DNA of 64,000 bases. Origin: Bacteroides faecichinchillae JCM 17102. GTDB taxonomy: Bacteria; Bacteroidota; Bacteroidia; Bacteroidales; Bacteroidaceae. Positions 8,192-17,725 of this stretch are shown here, in pieces. The notes below the pieces were generated by a model that did no database searches, had not been told where the DNA came from, and worked only from the letters and a program-made list of their open reading frames with translations. Made by a program: the position numbers and the translations under genes. Where the stretch lies: the NCBI RefSeq assembly GCF_000614145.1, contig NZ_BAKK01000023.1, positions 1 through 64,000 on the forward strand. The letters run 5' to 3'. Every line of letters begins with the position of its first letter. Within the stretch, counting starts at the first letter, position 1.

Positions 8192-9645
8192 AGTCTTCTG
8201 CCTCGTCCTGAATCAATCCTCAGAAAGATAAATAGTAATATCGTAAAGCCCCACAAAGAAGAACCTCCATAACTAAAAAACGGCAAAGGAATACCAATTA
8301 CCGGGGTTAATCCCAACACCATTCCAACATTTATAAATAAGTGGAAAAGGATAATACTGACTACCGAATATCCATACACACGTCCAAAGGTAGAAGGTTG
8401 CCGTTCTGCCAAAGCGATCAGCCGGAGAATCAACACAAGAAAAGCTACCAGGACAGCTGCTGCCCCCACAAAACCTTGCTCCTCTCCTACTGTACAGAAA
8501 ATAAAATCAGTATCTTGTTCCGGCACATACTTCAATTTAGTCTGTGTTCCATTCAAAAAGCCTTTTCCCGTCAAACCACCGGAACCTATAGCAATCTTAG
8601 ATTGATTTACATTATAACCTGCACCTATTAAATCTTCTTCCAAGCCTAATACAACTTTGATTCGAACTTGCTGATGGGGCTTCAATACATTGTCGAATAC
8701 ATAACTACTGGAATATAAAAAGCCAATAGAACCTATTGCAAAGAGAGCTATCAAAAAGTAAGAACGCTGCCGTTCACCCAGTGCCAGATAAAATAAATAA
8801 CCTATCGTAATGATACATAATCCCCATTGCACCCAAACTAAGCTGAAATGTATCCAATATTCTGATATAAGATAAGCAATAAGCAAAATAAGCAAACTTC
8901 CTCCGATTATATTTCGTGTTGGTTTCCACTTTTTACGGTATACCCAAACCATCCCACCAGCAAATAACAAAACCAGCAGTAATACTATAAATTCTCCTAA
9001 AGGAGTGGGCGTATCTGCTATATATATTTCATCAAAACGGATCCCGACTACGAAATACAAAACCGCACATACTCCGGCAAATAATACAACTCCGGGCATT
9101 CCTTCACGATACAAAACCAAGAAGAAAGCCAAATATACCAATGCCGAGCCAGTTTCCTTTTGTCCAATAATTAGCAACATTGGAAGAAGTATAATTAATC
9201 CCAGGGCCAAGGCAGATTTCTCTTTCTTTATATTGAACGAATAAGAATTCATATACTTGGCAAGTGCTAATGCCGTAGCAAACTTGGCAAACTCCGCCGG
9301 TTGCAGACTAACAGGTCCCATTACTAACCAAGAACGGGAACCTTTCGTATCCGGTGCTATAAAAATGGTAACGATTAGTAATAAAACGAATCCTATATAT
9401 ATAATGTAGGCAAACATATCATACATTCGGTCCTCCAACATCAATAGCACAAAGCCGAGTCCAAATGAACAGACAATCCAGACAAACTGCCTGCCGGCAC
9501 GAGTAGAAAAATCCAAGAAATCACGATCTCCATAATCATAACTAGCCCCGCAGACACTAAACCATCCTGCAACAATCAGAATCAAATAAATACAAATCGT
9601 TGTCCAATCCAGTGTTTTCCACAAACTATCGTTCCTCGTTACCAT
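8188..9645 (-). CDS. rodA: Rod-shape peptidoglycan polymerase RodA
   Basis: A 485-residue SEDS-family integral membrane glycosyltransferase that polymerises lipid II during elongation together with PBP2. SEDS motifs visible are GSRSWLVMGPVSLQPAEFAK in the first half, GQKETGSAL, then KYVPEQDTDFIFCTVGEE and the C-terminal GIPLPFFSYGGSS. It is longer than typical RodA because of an extra membrane region around residues 210-320, seen also in other Bacteroidota. It is the last gene of the mre operon and overlaps mrdA by 20 bases. Confidence 0.93.
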   Translation of the reverse strand: MVTRNDSLWKTLDWTTICIYLILIVAGWFSVCGASYDYGDRDFLDFSTRAGRQFVWIVCSFGLGFVLLMLEDRMYDMFAYIIYIGFVLLLIVTIFIAPDTKGSRSWLVMGPVSLQPAEFAKFATALALAKYMNSYSFNIKKEKSALALGLIILLPMLLIIGQKETGSALVYLAFFLVLYREGMPGVVLFAGVCAVLYFVVGIRFDEIYIADTPTPLGEFIVLLLVLLFAGGMVWVYRKKWKPTRNIIGGSLLILLIAYLISEYWIHFSLVWVQWGLCIITIGYLFYLALGERQRSYFLIALFAIGSIGFLYSSSYVFDNVLKPHQQVRIKVVLGLEEDLIGAGYNVNQSKIAIGSGGLTGKGFLNGTQTKLKYVPEQDTDFIFCTVGEEQGFVGAAAVLVAFLVLILRLIALAERQPSTFGRVYGYSVVSIILFHLFINVGMVLGLTPVIGIPLPFFSYGGSSLWGFTILLFIFLRIDSGRGRRL

Positions 9646-11488
9646 ATAATATGACTTTGTTACTGAATTCTTCTGCTACTATTTCATTTTTAGGAGAAAG
9701 CTTTCCTTTTATATATTGTTCCATCATCAATGCACCGATAGGTACGCCATAGTTAGCTCCCCACCCTCCGTTTTCGACATAAACAGAAATTGCAATTTTA
9801 GGGTTATTCATCGGTGCAAATCCCAAAAAAGCAGAGTGGTCATGCCCCTTATTCTGGGCTGTTCCGGTTTTTCCACAAGCTTCCAAATCAGGGATCATCG
9901 ATGTCAGTAACTTACAAGTTCCTCCGGTAGCTGCCGCCCGCATACCTTCCACCACTGATTCATAATGGCGTTTCTCAATGGTAGGATAAAGTGGGAAACG
10001 ATAAGCACTATCCAATTGATTATCTTGTATCTCTTTTACAATATGCGGAGTAATAAAATGTCCGCGATTAGCAATAGTAGCTCCAAGATTCGCTATCTGA
10101 AGAGGAGTAGTCACGATTTCACCTTGTCCGATAGAAATACTGATCACAGTAAGTCCATTCCAATGTCCTCGGTAAGCCTTATCATAAAACTGAGCATTCG
10201 GTATTAATCCTCTTTTCTCTCCCGGCATATCGACACCCAACCGATAACCAAATCCTTGCGATACCATATGATCTTTCCATACAGTAATAGCATTTTGAGG
10301 AGAACCATATTTCCGGTCACCAAACATGCGAAACAATCCCCAACAAAAATAAGCATTACAAGATGCAGCAATAGACGGAACCAACGGCAATGGAGAACCA
10401 TGTGTATGACAACCAACTTTCAATCGTCCATAATGAAAACCACCTGAACAAGGAAAAGCAGGACTATCTTTAGTTACAATTCCTTCTTGTAAGAATGTCA
10501 ATGCTTGTGCTGTTTTAAAAGTAGATCCCGGAGGATATGTTCCTGAAATTGCACGATTCAAAAGAGGTTTCATCTTATCACGTTGCAACATCAGATGATT
10601 CTTTCCACGTTGGCGGCCAATCATCAAATGAGGATCATAATTAGGAGAAGTTACCATACAAAGAATTTCTCCTGTTGTCGGTTCAATAGCAACAATACTG
10701 CCAATCTTATTTTTTAATAATCGCTCACCTAACATTTGCAGATCAATATCCAAGCCCAAAGTCAGATTCTTTCCAGGAACAGAAGGACGATCAAACTGTC
10801 CATCCATATAGTGTCCCTGTATGCGCCCATGAGCGTCCCGGAGCAGAACTTCAATTCCCTTTTCGCCACGCAAATATTTCTCATACGATTTTTCAACTCC
10901 GGACGTACCTACATAGTCACCACGAATATAGTAACCTTCTTCATCAGCCTCAAGCATTTTCGCTGAAATTTCTCCAATATCTCCCAAAGCGTGTGCAGCT
11001 GCATTATACGAATATTGGCGAATAGTACGACGCTGCACATAAAAACCACGAAACTTAAACAACTTTTCTTGAAAGACACCGCATTCTTCCGCCGAAAGCT
11101 GAGACATAAATACTTGATTAGTATACCTCGAATATCCCGGATTGCGGCGACGATCTTTCATATCTGCCATGATTTTCAGGAACTGTTCTCTAGTGATTCC
11201 TAATGACTGACATAAATCAAGTGTATCCAGATTCTCTACTTCTTTTGGAATAATAGTAATATCGTATGCCGGTTGGTTAAATACCAATAGTTTACCGTTA
11301 CGATCATAAATTGCTCCGCGTGAAGGATATTGAATTTTATTCAGAAAAGCATTGCTATCAGCATTCTTTTTATAATCATCAGTAGTGATCTGCAATACGA
11401 AAAGGCGTATCAAATAAATTAATACGATTGAAACGGCAACTCCTCCGATCACAAACTTTCGTTTCTCTAAAATATAATCTTTTGCCAT
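9626..11488 (-). CDS. mrdA: Penicillin-binding protein 2
   Basis: A 620-residue class B transpeptidase with one N-terminal membrane anchor (VAVSIVLIYLIRLFVLQI). The pedestal domain contains PSRGAIYDRNG. Active-site motifs are complete: SxxK in GSTFKTAQ, SxN in SIAASCNAYF and KTG in ACGKTGTAQNK. It cross-links peptidoglycan in the elongation complex with RodA and MreBCD. It lies 2 bases after mreD and overlaps rodA, so the operon is tightly coupled. Confidence 0.94.
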   Translation of the reverse strand: MAKDYILEKRKFVIGGVAVSIVLIYLIRLFVLQITTDDYKKNADSNAFLNKIQYPSRGAIYDRNGKLLVFNQPAYDITIIPKEVENLDTLDLCQSLGITREQFLKIMADMKDRRRNPGYSRYTNQVFMSQLSAEECGVFQEKLFKFRGFYVQRRTIRQYSYNAAAHALGDIGEISAKMLEADEEGYYIRGDYVGTSGVEKSYEKYLRGEKGIEVLLRDAHGRIQGHYMDGQFDRPSVPGKNLTLGLDIDLQMLGERLLKNKIGSIVAIEPTTGEILCMVTSPNYDPHLMIGRQRGKNHLMLQRDKMKPLLNRAISGTYPPGSTFKTAQALTFLQEGIVTKDSPAFPCSGGFHYGRLKVGCHTHGSPLPLVPSIAASCNAYFCWGLFRMFGDRKYGSPQNAITVWKDHMVSQGFGYRLGVDMPGEKRGLIPNAQFYDKAYRGHWNGLTVISISIGQGEIVTTPLQIANLGATIANRGHFITPHIVKEIQDNQLDSAYRFPLYPTIEKRHYESVVEGMRAAATGGTCKLLTSMIPDLEACGKTGTAQNKGHDHSAFLGFAPMNNPKIAISVYVENGGWGANYGVPIGALMMEQYIKGKLSPKNEIVAEEFSNKVILYGNEER

Positions 11489-11490
11489 TT

Positions 11491-11988
11491 CTATCTCCTA
11501 ATGCCTTCCACAGCTATAATGCAGGTTACAGTCAAAAGAGTGCACGAAACCACCCGCAATAACAACAGCAGTATGCTGGAAAATGAGAAGAACTCAATGG
11601 TGAGTAATGTCAGACTATGTACAAAGACACTTGCAATCGTATATTTCAAAAAGGGAGCTATCCCCATTGTCTTAAAAGAAGGAATGATACTATCCAGAGT
11701 ATCACGTGGGGTAAAAAGACGCAACAACGAAGGTCGAAGAAAAGCTAGAAAAACAGTTGCTGCTGCATTCATGCCAGGAGTATCAGCAAAAATATCAATA
11801 GTAAGTCCGAAAAAGAAAGCCCACAACATCAGTTCATTCCTGGAAGTACCGGAGCTAAACTTCAGAATAAAGTAAATATAGAGAAAGGGAGTAGCATATC
11901 CGGCAATATGGACATTATTCAGGATTAATACCTGAAGCAGTACCAATCCGATAAACCATCCTATTCTATGTATAAAAGTAATTATCAT
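11491..11988 (-). CDS. mreD: Rod-shape protein MreD
   Basis: A 165-residue hydrophobic protein with about five membrane segments. Position between mreC and mrdA and the membrane pattern identify it; the family has low sequence conservation. The start overlaps the mreC stop by 4 bases, which suggests coupled translation. MreD is a membrane part of the elongation complex. Confidence 0.85.
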   Translation of the reverse strand: MIITFIHRIGWFIGLVLLQVLILNNVHIAGYATPFLYIYFILKFSSGTSRNELMLWAFFFGLTIDIFADTPGMNAAATVFLAFLRPSLLRLFTPRDTLDSIIPSFKTMGIAPFLKYTIASVFVHSLTLLTIEFFSFSSILLLLLRVVSCTLLTVTCIIAVEGIRR

Positions 11989-12830
11989 TGTTTAGCAGCC
12001 TTGTTTTCAAGTTCCTGTTGTTCCAGTTGTCCCTTCCTTTCGATAACCCGTACATCACTTAATTTACCGAAATCTGTAGCCAATTTAATTTTCAACAAAT
12101 AAGATAAACCATCATTAGAGTCGGACATATCATCTACCGTTCCTACCATGATACCTTCAGGAAAGACAGTCGAAAAACCACTTGTCACTACAGTATCCCC
12201 CAAATTAAATTCAGCATGACGAGGCAGATCCTTCAGATAAGCATATTGCGAATCCCCATGTTCCCATTTCAAATAACCAAAATAATCGCTGCCAACAATC
12301 TTACAACTGATATTAGATTTACTGTTTAATATCGAAATTACTACCGAGTAAGACGGAGAAGTCTCATATACGATTCCTACAATTCCATTTCCATCCACTA
12401 CGCCCATCTCTGAACGAATACCAGCCAAAGAACCTTTATCAAGAGTAATATAATTATCTGCCAGATTCAGACTATTCTTGATAACATGCGCCTTAAACAG
12501 TTGATAATCTGTTTGAGGTATTTCTTTGATACTATTGATAGTGATAGAATCGAGTTGCCGTTCTTTCAATGCCTTCTCCAAATTGTTAATTTGTTGTTCG
12601 AGCAACATATTCCGGTCTAACAAATCTTCATTAACTGATTTTAGGTGAAAATAAGAGGAAATTCCTCCGGAAACTTCATAAACAGCCCCCACAATCACAT
12701 TGGCAGAGGTAAAGAAAGCACTCTGCTGATAATGATTGAACCGAAATAACAAAACAAAACTGGCTACCTCTAATACGATGAAGAGGAACCAGTAATTGTA
12801 TTTCAAAAGGAAGTTGATTAAATTCCGCAT
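11985..12830 (-). CDS. mreC: Rod-shape protein MreC
   Basis: A 281-residue periplasmic scaffold. One N-terminal membrane helix is followed by a coiled coil (about 60-95, ending EKALKERQLD) and the MreC beta domain: NYITLDKGSLAGIRSEMGVV, GIVGIVYETSPSYSVV, VVTSGFSTVFPEGI. It links cytoplasmic MreB to periplasmic PBP2. Seven bases separate it from mreB upstream. Confidence 0.92.
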   Translation of the reverse strand: MRNLINFLLKYNYWFLFIVLEVASFVLLFRFNHYQQSAFFTSANVIVGAVYEVSGGISSYFHLKSVNEDLLDRNMLLEQQINNLEKALKERQLDSITINSIKEIPQTDYQLFKAHVIKNSLNLADNYITLDKGSLAGIRSEMGVVDGNGIVGIVYETSPSYSVVISILNSKSNISCKIVGSDYFGYLKWEHGDSQYAYLKDLPRHAEFNLGDTVVTSGFSTVFPEGIMVGTVDDMSDSNDGLSYLLKIKLATDFGKLSDVRVIERKGQLEQQELENKAAKQ

Positions 12831-12837
12831 CTCTTGC

Positions 12838-13860
12838 CTATCTCATTAAGAATGAGAAACGGTCTACATTCTTTAATGCCACACCTGTACCTTTAGCTAC
12901 TGCGTGCAAAGGATCTTCTGCAATATGGAAAGGTATATTTATCTTATCCGTCAGACGTTTGTCCAGACCACGAAGCAACGCACCACCACCAGCAAGATAA
13001 ATACCATTGTGTACAATATCAGCATACAATTCGGGTGGCGTATTTTCTAATGCGCTCAAGATAGCCGTCTCAATCTTTGAAATTGATTTTTCCAAACAGT
13101 GAGCCACTTCCTGATAACATACAGGAACTTCCATCGGAAGTGCAGTAATACGGTTCGGACCATGAACGATATAATCTTCCGGAGAATCCTCACCCAGCTC
13201 AGTCAAAGCAGCACCTACATTGATCTTGATACGTTCAGCCATACGTTCGCTGACTTTCACATTATGCTGACGGCTCATGTATTCCTGAATATCAGCAGTC
13301 AAATCATCACCAGCAATACGGATAGAGTTATTAGAAACGATACCTCCCAAAGAGATTACGGCAATTTCCGTAGAACCACCACCTATATCAACAATCATGT
13401 TTCCTTCCGGAGCTTCCACATCAATACCAATACCGATTGCTGCTGCCATTGGTTCGAATATCAAATAAACATCACGTCCACCAGCATGTTCGGCAGAGTC
13501 GCGCACAGCACGTAGTTCAACCTCCGTACTTCCCGACGGCACACCTATCACCATACGTAAAGAAGGTGAAAACAAATGATTACGAGTATTTACTTGTTTA
13601 ATCAAACCGCGCATCATTTGCTCGCAAGCATAGAAGTCGGCAATCACTCCATCTCTCAATGGACGAATAGTACGAATGTTTTCGTGGGTCTTTTCATGCA
13701 TCAACTTTGCCTTTTCTCCCACGGCAATCATCTTATCCGTACGACGATCCAGGGCTACAACCGAAGGCTCATCCACCACAATCTTACCGTTTGTGATGAT
13801 GATGGTGTTGGCTGTTCCCAAGTCCATCGCTATTTCTTGTGTAAAAGAGAATAATCCCAT
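12838..13860 (-). CDS. mreB: Actin-like cell shape protein MreB
   Basis: A 340-residue actin-fold ATPase. Phosphate-binding motifs MDLGTANT at the start and IVDIGGGSTEIA around 165 are clear, and the adenosine motif YLAGGGALLRGL lies near 297. It forms membrane filaments that guide wall synthesis. It begins the block mreB-mreC-mreD-mrdA-rodA. The 96-base gap to purH holds an inverted repeat, so readthrough from purH or a separate promoter are both possible. Confidence 0.96.
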   Translation of the reverse strand: MGLFSFTQEIAMDLGTANTIIITNGKIVVDEPSVVALDRRTDKMIAVGEKAKLMHEKTHENIRTIRPLRDGVIADFYACEQMMRGLIKQVNTRNHLFSPSLRMVIGVPSGSTEVELRAVRDSAEHAGGRDVYLIFEPMAAAIGIGIDVEAPEGNMIVDIGGGSTEIAVISLGGIVSNNSIRIAGDDLTADIQEYMSRQHNVKVSERMAERIKINVGAALTELGEDSPEDYIVHGPNRITALPMEVPVCYQEVAHCLEKSISKIETAILSALENTPPELYADIVHNGIYLAGGGALLRGLDKRLTDKINIPFHIAEDPLHAVAKGTGVALKNVDRFSFLMR

Positions 13861-13871
13861 ACTTTTTAAAT

Positions 13872-13957
13872 GAGGAATTAAGAATGAAGAATTAAGAATG
13901 AGAATATACTACCAACGGCAATCCTTCATTATCAGTTCTTCATTCTTCATTAATAAT
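13872..13957. repeat. Inverted repeat between purH and mreB
   Basis: The gap between the two genes holds tandem GAATTAAGAATGAAG-like units on one side and TTCTTCATTCTTCATTAA on the other, which can pair into a long imperfect hairpin. Such GAATTAAGAATGA units look like a dispersed intergenic repeat of Bacteroides. It may act as a processing or termination site between the genes. Confidence 0.45.
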
Positions 13958-15480
13958 TAGTGTTTAAAATGACGGATACCAGTAGTCACCATTGCCATTC
14001 CATGTTCATTGCAATAAGTGAAAGACAGGTCGTCTTTTACAGAGCCACCCGGTTGGATAACTGCTGTAATACCTTCTTTATCCGCAATTTCCACACAGTC
14101 AGGGAACGGGAAGAAGGCATCGGAAGCCATCACTGCACCATTCAGATCGAAACCGAATGATTTAGCTTTTTCGATTGCTTGTTTCAAGGCGTCTACACGT
14201 GATGTCTGGCCAACACCACTTGCCAACAATTGCTTGTTTTTTGCCAAGACAATGGCGTTTGACTTACTATTTTTCACAATTTTATTGGCAAACAGCATAT
14301 CTTCTACTTCTTCTGGAGTAGGAACTTTATCTGTTACAGTCTTCAGATCGGCTACCGTTTCAATATTTGTATCTTTATCCTGAACTAGTACCCCGTTCAA
14401 CAAAGCGCGGAACTGTTTTTTCGGCAATTTAGCTTCTTTACGAACCAAGATAATACGGTTCTTTTTTTGTCCCAGGATTTCAAGCGCATCCACATCGTAA
14501 TCCGGTGCAATGATTACTTCAAAGAAAATCTTATTGATTTCTTCTGCAGCGGCTTTATCTATCACGCCATTCGTAATCAGAACTCCTCCGAAAGCAGAAA
14601 CTGGATCACCAGCCAATGCTTCTTCCCAAGCTTCTAAAACAGTCGGACGAGAAGCCAGTCCACAAGCATTATTATGCTTCAGAATAGCGAAAGTAAGATC
14701 ATCGAACTCATCAATCAGATCAACGGCAGCATTGATGTCAAGCAGATTATTATATGAAATTTCTTTTCCATGAATCTGGTCGAACATAGCTTCCAGATTT
14801 CCATAGAAATAACCTTTCTGATGTGGGTTTTCGCCGTAACGAAGTTGCTTTTGATTGTTTACTGAGCAACGGAAAGCAGAACCTTCACCTGCATCAAAAT
14901 AGTTAAAAATAGCTGAATCGTAGTGAGAAGAAACAGCAAAAGCTTCTTTTGCCATCCAACGGCGTTCTTCAAGTGTTGAAGTAGCACCATGTTCCATCAG
15001 CATATCCAGCAACGGTTTATATTGAGCTTGAGAAGCTACGATTATAACGTCGTTGTAATTCTTAGCTGCAGCACGAATCAAAGAAATTCCGCCAATATCG
15101 ATTTTTTCAATAATATCTGCTTCAGATGCACCGGAAGCTACTGTGGCTTCAAACGGGTATAAATCAACAATGACCAAATCTATTTCAGGAATCTCATATT
15201 TTTCGATCTGTTGTATATCTTGTTCCAAACCACGACGGCAAAGAATACCTCCGAAAATCTTCGGGTGTAATGTCTTTACGCGACCACCCAAAATAGAAGG
15301 ATATGTGGTCAAATCTTCCACTGCTTTGCAAGGATATCCCAATGATTCAATAAACTGGCGAGTTCCACCTGTAGATAGAAACTCTACTCCCTCTTCATGA
15401 AGTTTGGTAATAATTTCATCCAAACCTTCCTTGTGGTATACAGATACCAATGCGGTTTTTATTCTTTTAGATTCTGACAT
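13957..15480 (-). CDS. purH: Bifunctional AICAR transformylase / IMP cyclohydrolase
   Basis: A 507-residue cytosolic enzyme for the last two steps of purine synthesis. The N-terminal MGS-like cyclohydrolase domain starts KRIKTALVSVYHKEGL and contains STGGTRQFIE; the transformylase domain has the motif LKHNNACGLA and the C-terminal SDAFFPFPD. The start at 15480 (MSESKRIK) is chosen over an in-frame ATG at 15597 because the family begins here and a perfect -7 promoter element lies at 15508-15515, inside the longer reading. Confidence 0.95.
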   Translation of the reverse strand: MSESKRIKTALVSVYHKEGLDEIITKLHEEGVEFLSTGGTRQFIESLGYPCKAVEDLTTYPSILGGRVKTLHPKIFGGILCRRGLEQDIQQIEKYEIPEIDLVIVDLYPFEATVASGASEADIIEKIDIGGISLIRAAAKNYNDVIIVASQAQYKPLLDMLMEHGATSTLEERRWMAKEAFAVSSHYDSAIFNYFDAGEGSAFRCSVNNQKQLRYGENPHQKGYFYGNLEAMFDQIHGKEISYNNLLDINAAVDLIDEFDDLTFAILKHNNACGLASRPTVLEAWEEALAGDPVSAFGGVLITNGVIDKAAAEEINKIFFEVIIAPDYDVDALEILGQKKNRIILVRKEAKLPKKQFRALLNGVLVQDKDTNIETVADLKTVTDKVPTPEEVEDMLFANKIVKNSKSNAIVLAKNKQLLASGVGQTSRVDALKQAIEKAKSFGFDLNGAVMASDAFFPFPDCVEIADKEGITAVIQPGGSVKDDLSFTYCNEHGMAMVTTGIRHFKH

Positions 15481-15507
15481 TGAATTGCTTATTAAGTATT
15501 TGACGCG

Positions 15508-15515
15508 CAAAGTTA
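15508..15515 (-). promoter_or_regulatory. -7 promoter element for purH
   Basis: On the minus strand the sequence reads TAACTTTG, an exact TAnnTTTG match, 28 bases before the purH ATG. It supports the shorter purH start. Confidence 0.6.
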
Positions 15516-15566
15516 CGAAATATTGTTTATCGTACGTAATAAATAAGGTGGGAATTAATAAAAAAA

Positions 15567-15607
15567 AAAGCGTTAGCTCTTCCCAAGAAAAGGCCAACGC
15601 TTTTTTA
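15567..15607 (-). terminator. Intrinsic terminator after the M13 peptidase gene
   Basis: AGCGTT and AACGCT arms form a stem flanked by A-runs on one side and T-runs on the other in both directions. It lies 26 bases beyond the stop of the peptidase gene and before the purH promoter. Confidence 0.7.
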
Positions 15608-15632
15608 CGTTTACTATCTAATTAATAAAATA

Positions 15633-17668
15633 TTACCAAATAGTCACCCGTTTATCTTTCGGTACAAACATTGAATCCTGTTCTGTGATATTGAATGCTT
15701 CATACCATTTACCAATATGAGACAGTGCTCCGTCTACACGCCATTTACCCAATGAGTGAGGATCAAGTTTCGTTAAACGAAGGATTTCTTCAGGACGGAT
15801 ATTTCCCGCCCACACATTAGCATAAGCCAGGAAGAAACGTTGTTCAGGAGTAAATCCATCCATAACTTCCAGTGGAGTTTGTTTCATAGCCTTCTTGAAG
15901 GCTTGGAAAGAGACTTGCAAACCTCCATGATCAGCAATATTCTCACCCAGAGTCAAACTACCGTTTGCATGTACACCCGGAGCGACTTCAATATTATCAA
16001 AGAAGTTTACCATTACTTGCGCACGTTCATCGAACTTTTTAGCATCTTCTTCCGTCCACCAATCTTTCAGATTTCCTTCTTTGTCATATTGACGTCCCTG
16101 ATCGTCAAAACCATGGGTCATTTCATGACCAATGACTACTCCGATAGCTCCATAATTGGCAGCATCGTCAGCATTCATATCAAAGAAAGGAGGTTGCAGA
16201 ATAGCTGCTGGGAAACAGATTTCATTAGTGGTTGGATTATAATAAGCATTAACAGTTTGAGGAGTCATCAACCATTCATCCTTATCTACCGGCTTTCCGG
16301 CTTTAGAAATCATTTCGTTGAAATCCCACAGATTGGCACGTTCGATGTTCGCCCAATAAGAATCATCTTTTATCTCCAGTGCAGAGTAATCCTTCCATTT
16401 GTCTGGATAACCGATCTTTACATGGAAAGCAGCCAATTTATCCAATGCTTTCTCTTTGGTTGGTTCGCTCATCCATTCCAATTCCTTGATACGTTCACCC
16501 AAAGAAGTCTGTAAGTTCTTAACTAGCGTTACCATACGCTCTTTGGCAGCAGCAGGAAAATATTTCTCCACGTACATTTGTCCGACAACCTCACCTAGAG
16601 AACCATCTACCGTACTTACCGCACGTTTCCAACGAGGCTGCATTTCTTGTTTACCAGACATTGTTTTACCATAGAATTCAAAATTCTGAGCTACAAAATC
16701 ATCACTCAAATAACCGGCGGCAGCGTCTATCAGGTTCCATTTCAGATATAATTTCTGATCTTCAAGAGGTACGGTATCAATAATAGCCGTTACTTCTTTC
16801 ATCGCATCAGGCTGACAAACATTTACTTCTTTAATATCTTTCAGTCCGGAAGTTGTAAAATAAACATCCCAATTAAAAGTCGGAAAATCCTTTTTTAACT
16901 TTTCGATTTCCATCTTATTATAGTTGGCATGGGGATCACGTAATTCAACCTGAGAGCGGGAAGCCTGTGCAAGGCGTGTTTCAATATTCATAACAGCAGT
17001 CACAGCTTTCTTTGCAGTAGCCTCATCATAACCTGCTAATTGGAACATTTTGGCAACATGTTCCTGATATTTATCACGAATCTTTTTGGTCTGTTCGTCA
17101 TTTTCCAGATAATAGTCACGTTGTCCCATTCCTAAACCTCCCTGATAAGTCTGAACAATATTCATGGAACTATTCATTTCGTCCGCACCCACATAAAGCA
17201 TGAAATAAGGACGGATACCTTTCTTCTGGATTTCAGCAAGATATACATATATATCTTCTTTACCTTTAAGAGCATCAATTTCAATCAGTTCTTCTTTGAT
17301 AGGAGTAAAACCATCCTGATTCAGTTTTACGCTATCCATTGCAATGTTATAAAGGTCACCCACTTTCTGAGCTGCACTACCCGGAACATTATCTTTCTTT
17401 GCAGCAAGCTCAGCAATCAATCCTTTCAACTGTTCCCGATTATTCTCGTTTAGCATATCGAAAGAGCCAAAACGCGAATACTCGTCTGTTAATGGATGAG
17501 CTTGTATCCACCTCCACAGGCATATTGATAAAAACTAGTACCCGGCAAAGCCGTAGTATCCAGATTTGCAAGGTCGATGCCAGATGCAAGCACCGCGCCT
17601 TTCTTACTATTGCATCCAGTTGTCATAAGGCATACTGCAAGAATTGGTAAATACTTGGTTATTTTCAT
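15633..17668 (-). CDS. pepO: M13-family metallopeptidase lipoprotein, interrupted by one frameshift
   Basis: A neprilysin-like zinc peptidase of about 678 residues. The main part (15633-17456) holds VIGHEMTHGFDDQGRQ (the HExxH site, residues H and E of HEMTH), AAILQPPFF and the ENIADHGGL motif with the third zinc ligand. The true start is at 17668: MKITKYLPIL, a lipobox ending in TTGC, then SFYQYACGG. In this frame a stop follows the CGG region, while the sequence from HPLTDEYSRFGSFDML is in the next frame. Adding one T to make GGTTGG near 17510 restores an unbroken ...CGGWIQAHPLTDEY... reading. It is probably exported to the periplasm or outer membrane and degrades peptides. Confidence 0.85.
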
Positions 17669-17725
17669 TGTGAATAATTTATTTATATTCGATTCTCATT
17701 TATTGTTTATCAGCTTATCGTCACA

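Noticed and set aside
15481..15597. 39-residue N-terminal extension of PurH
   Set aside because: The purH promoter lies inside it and the family starts at MSESKRIK.
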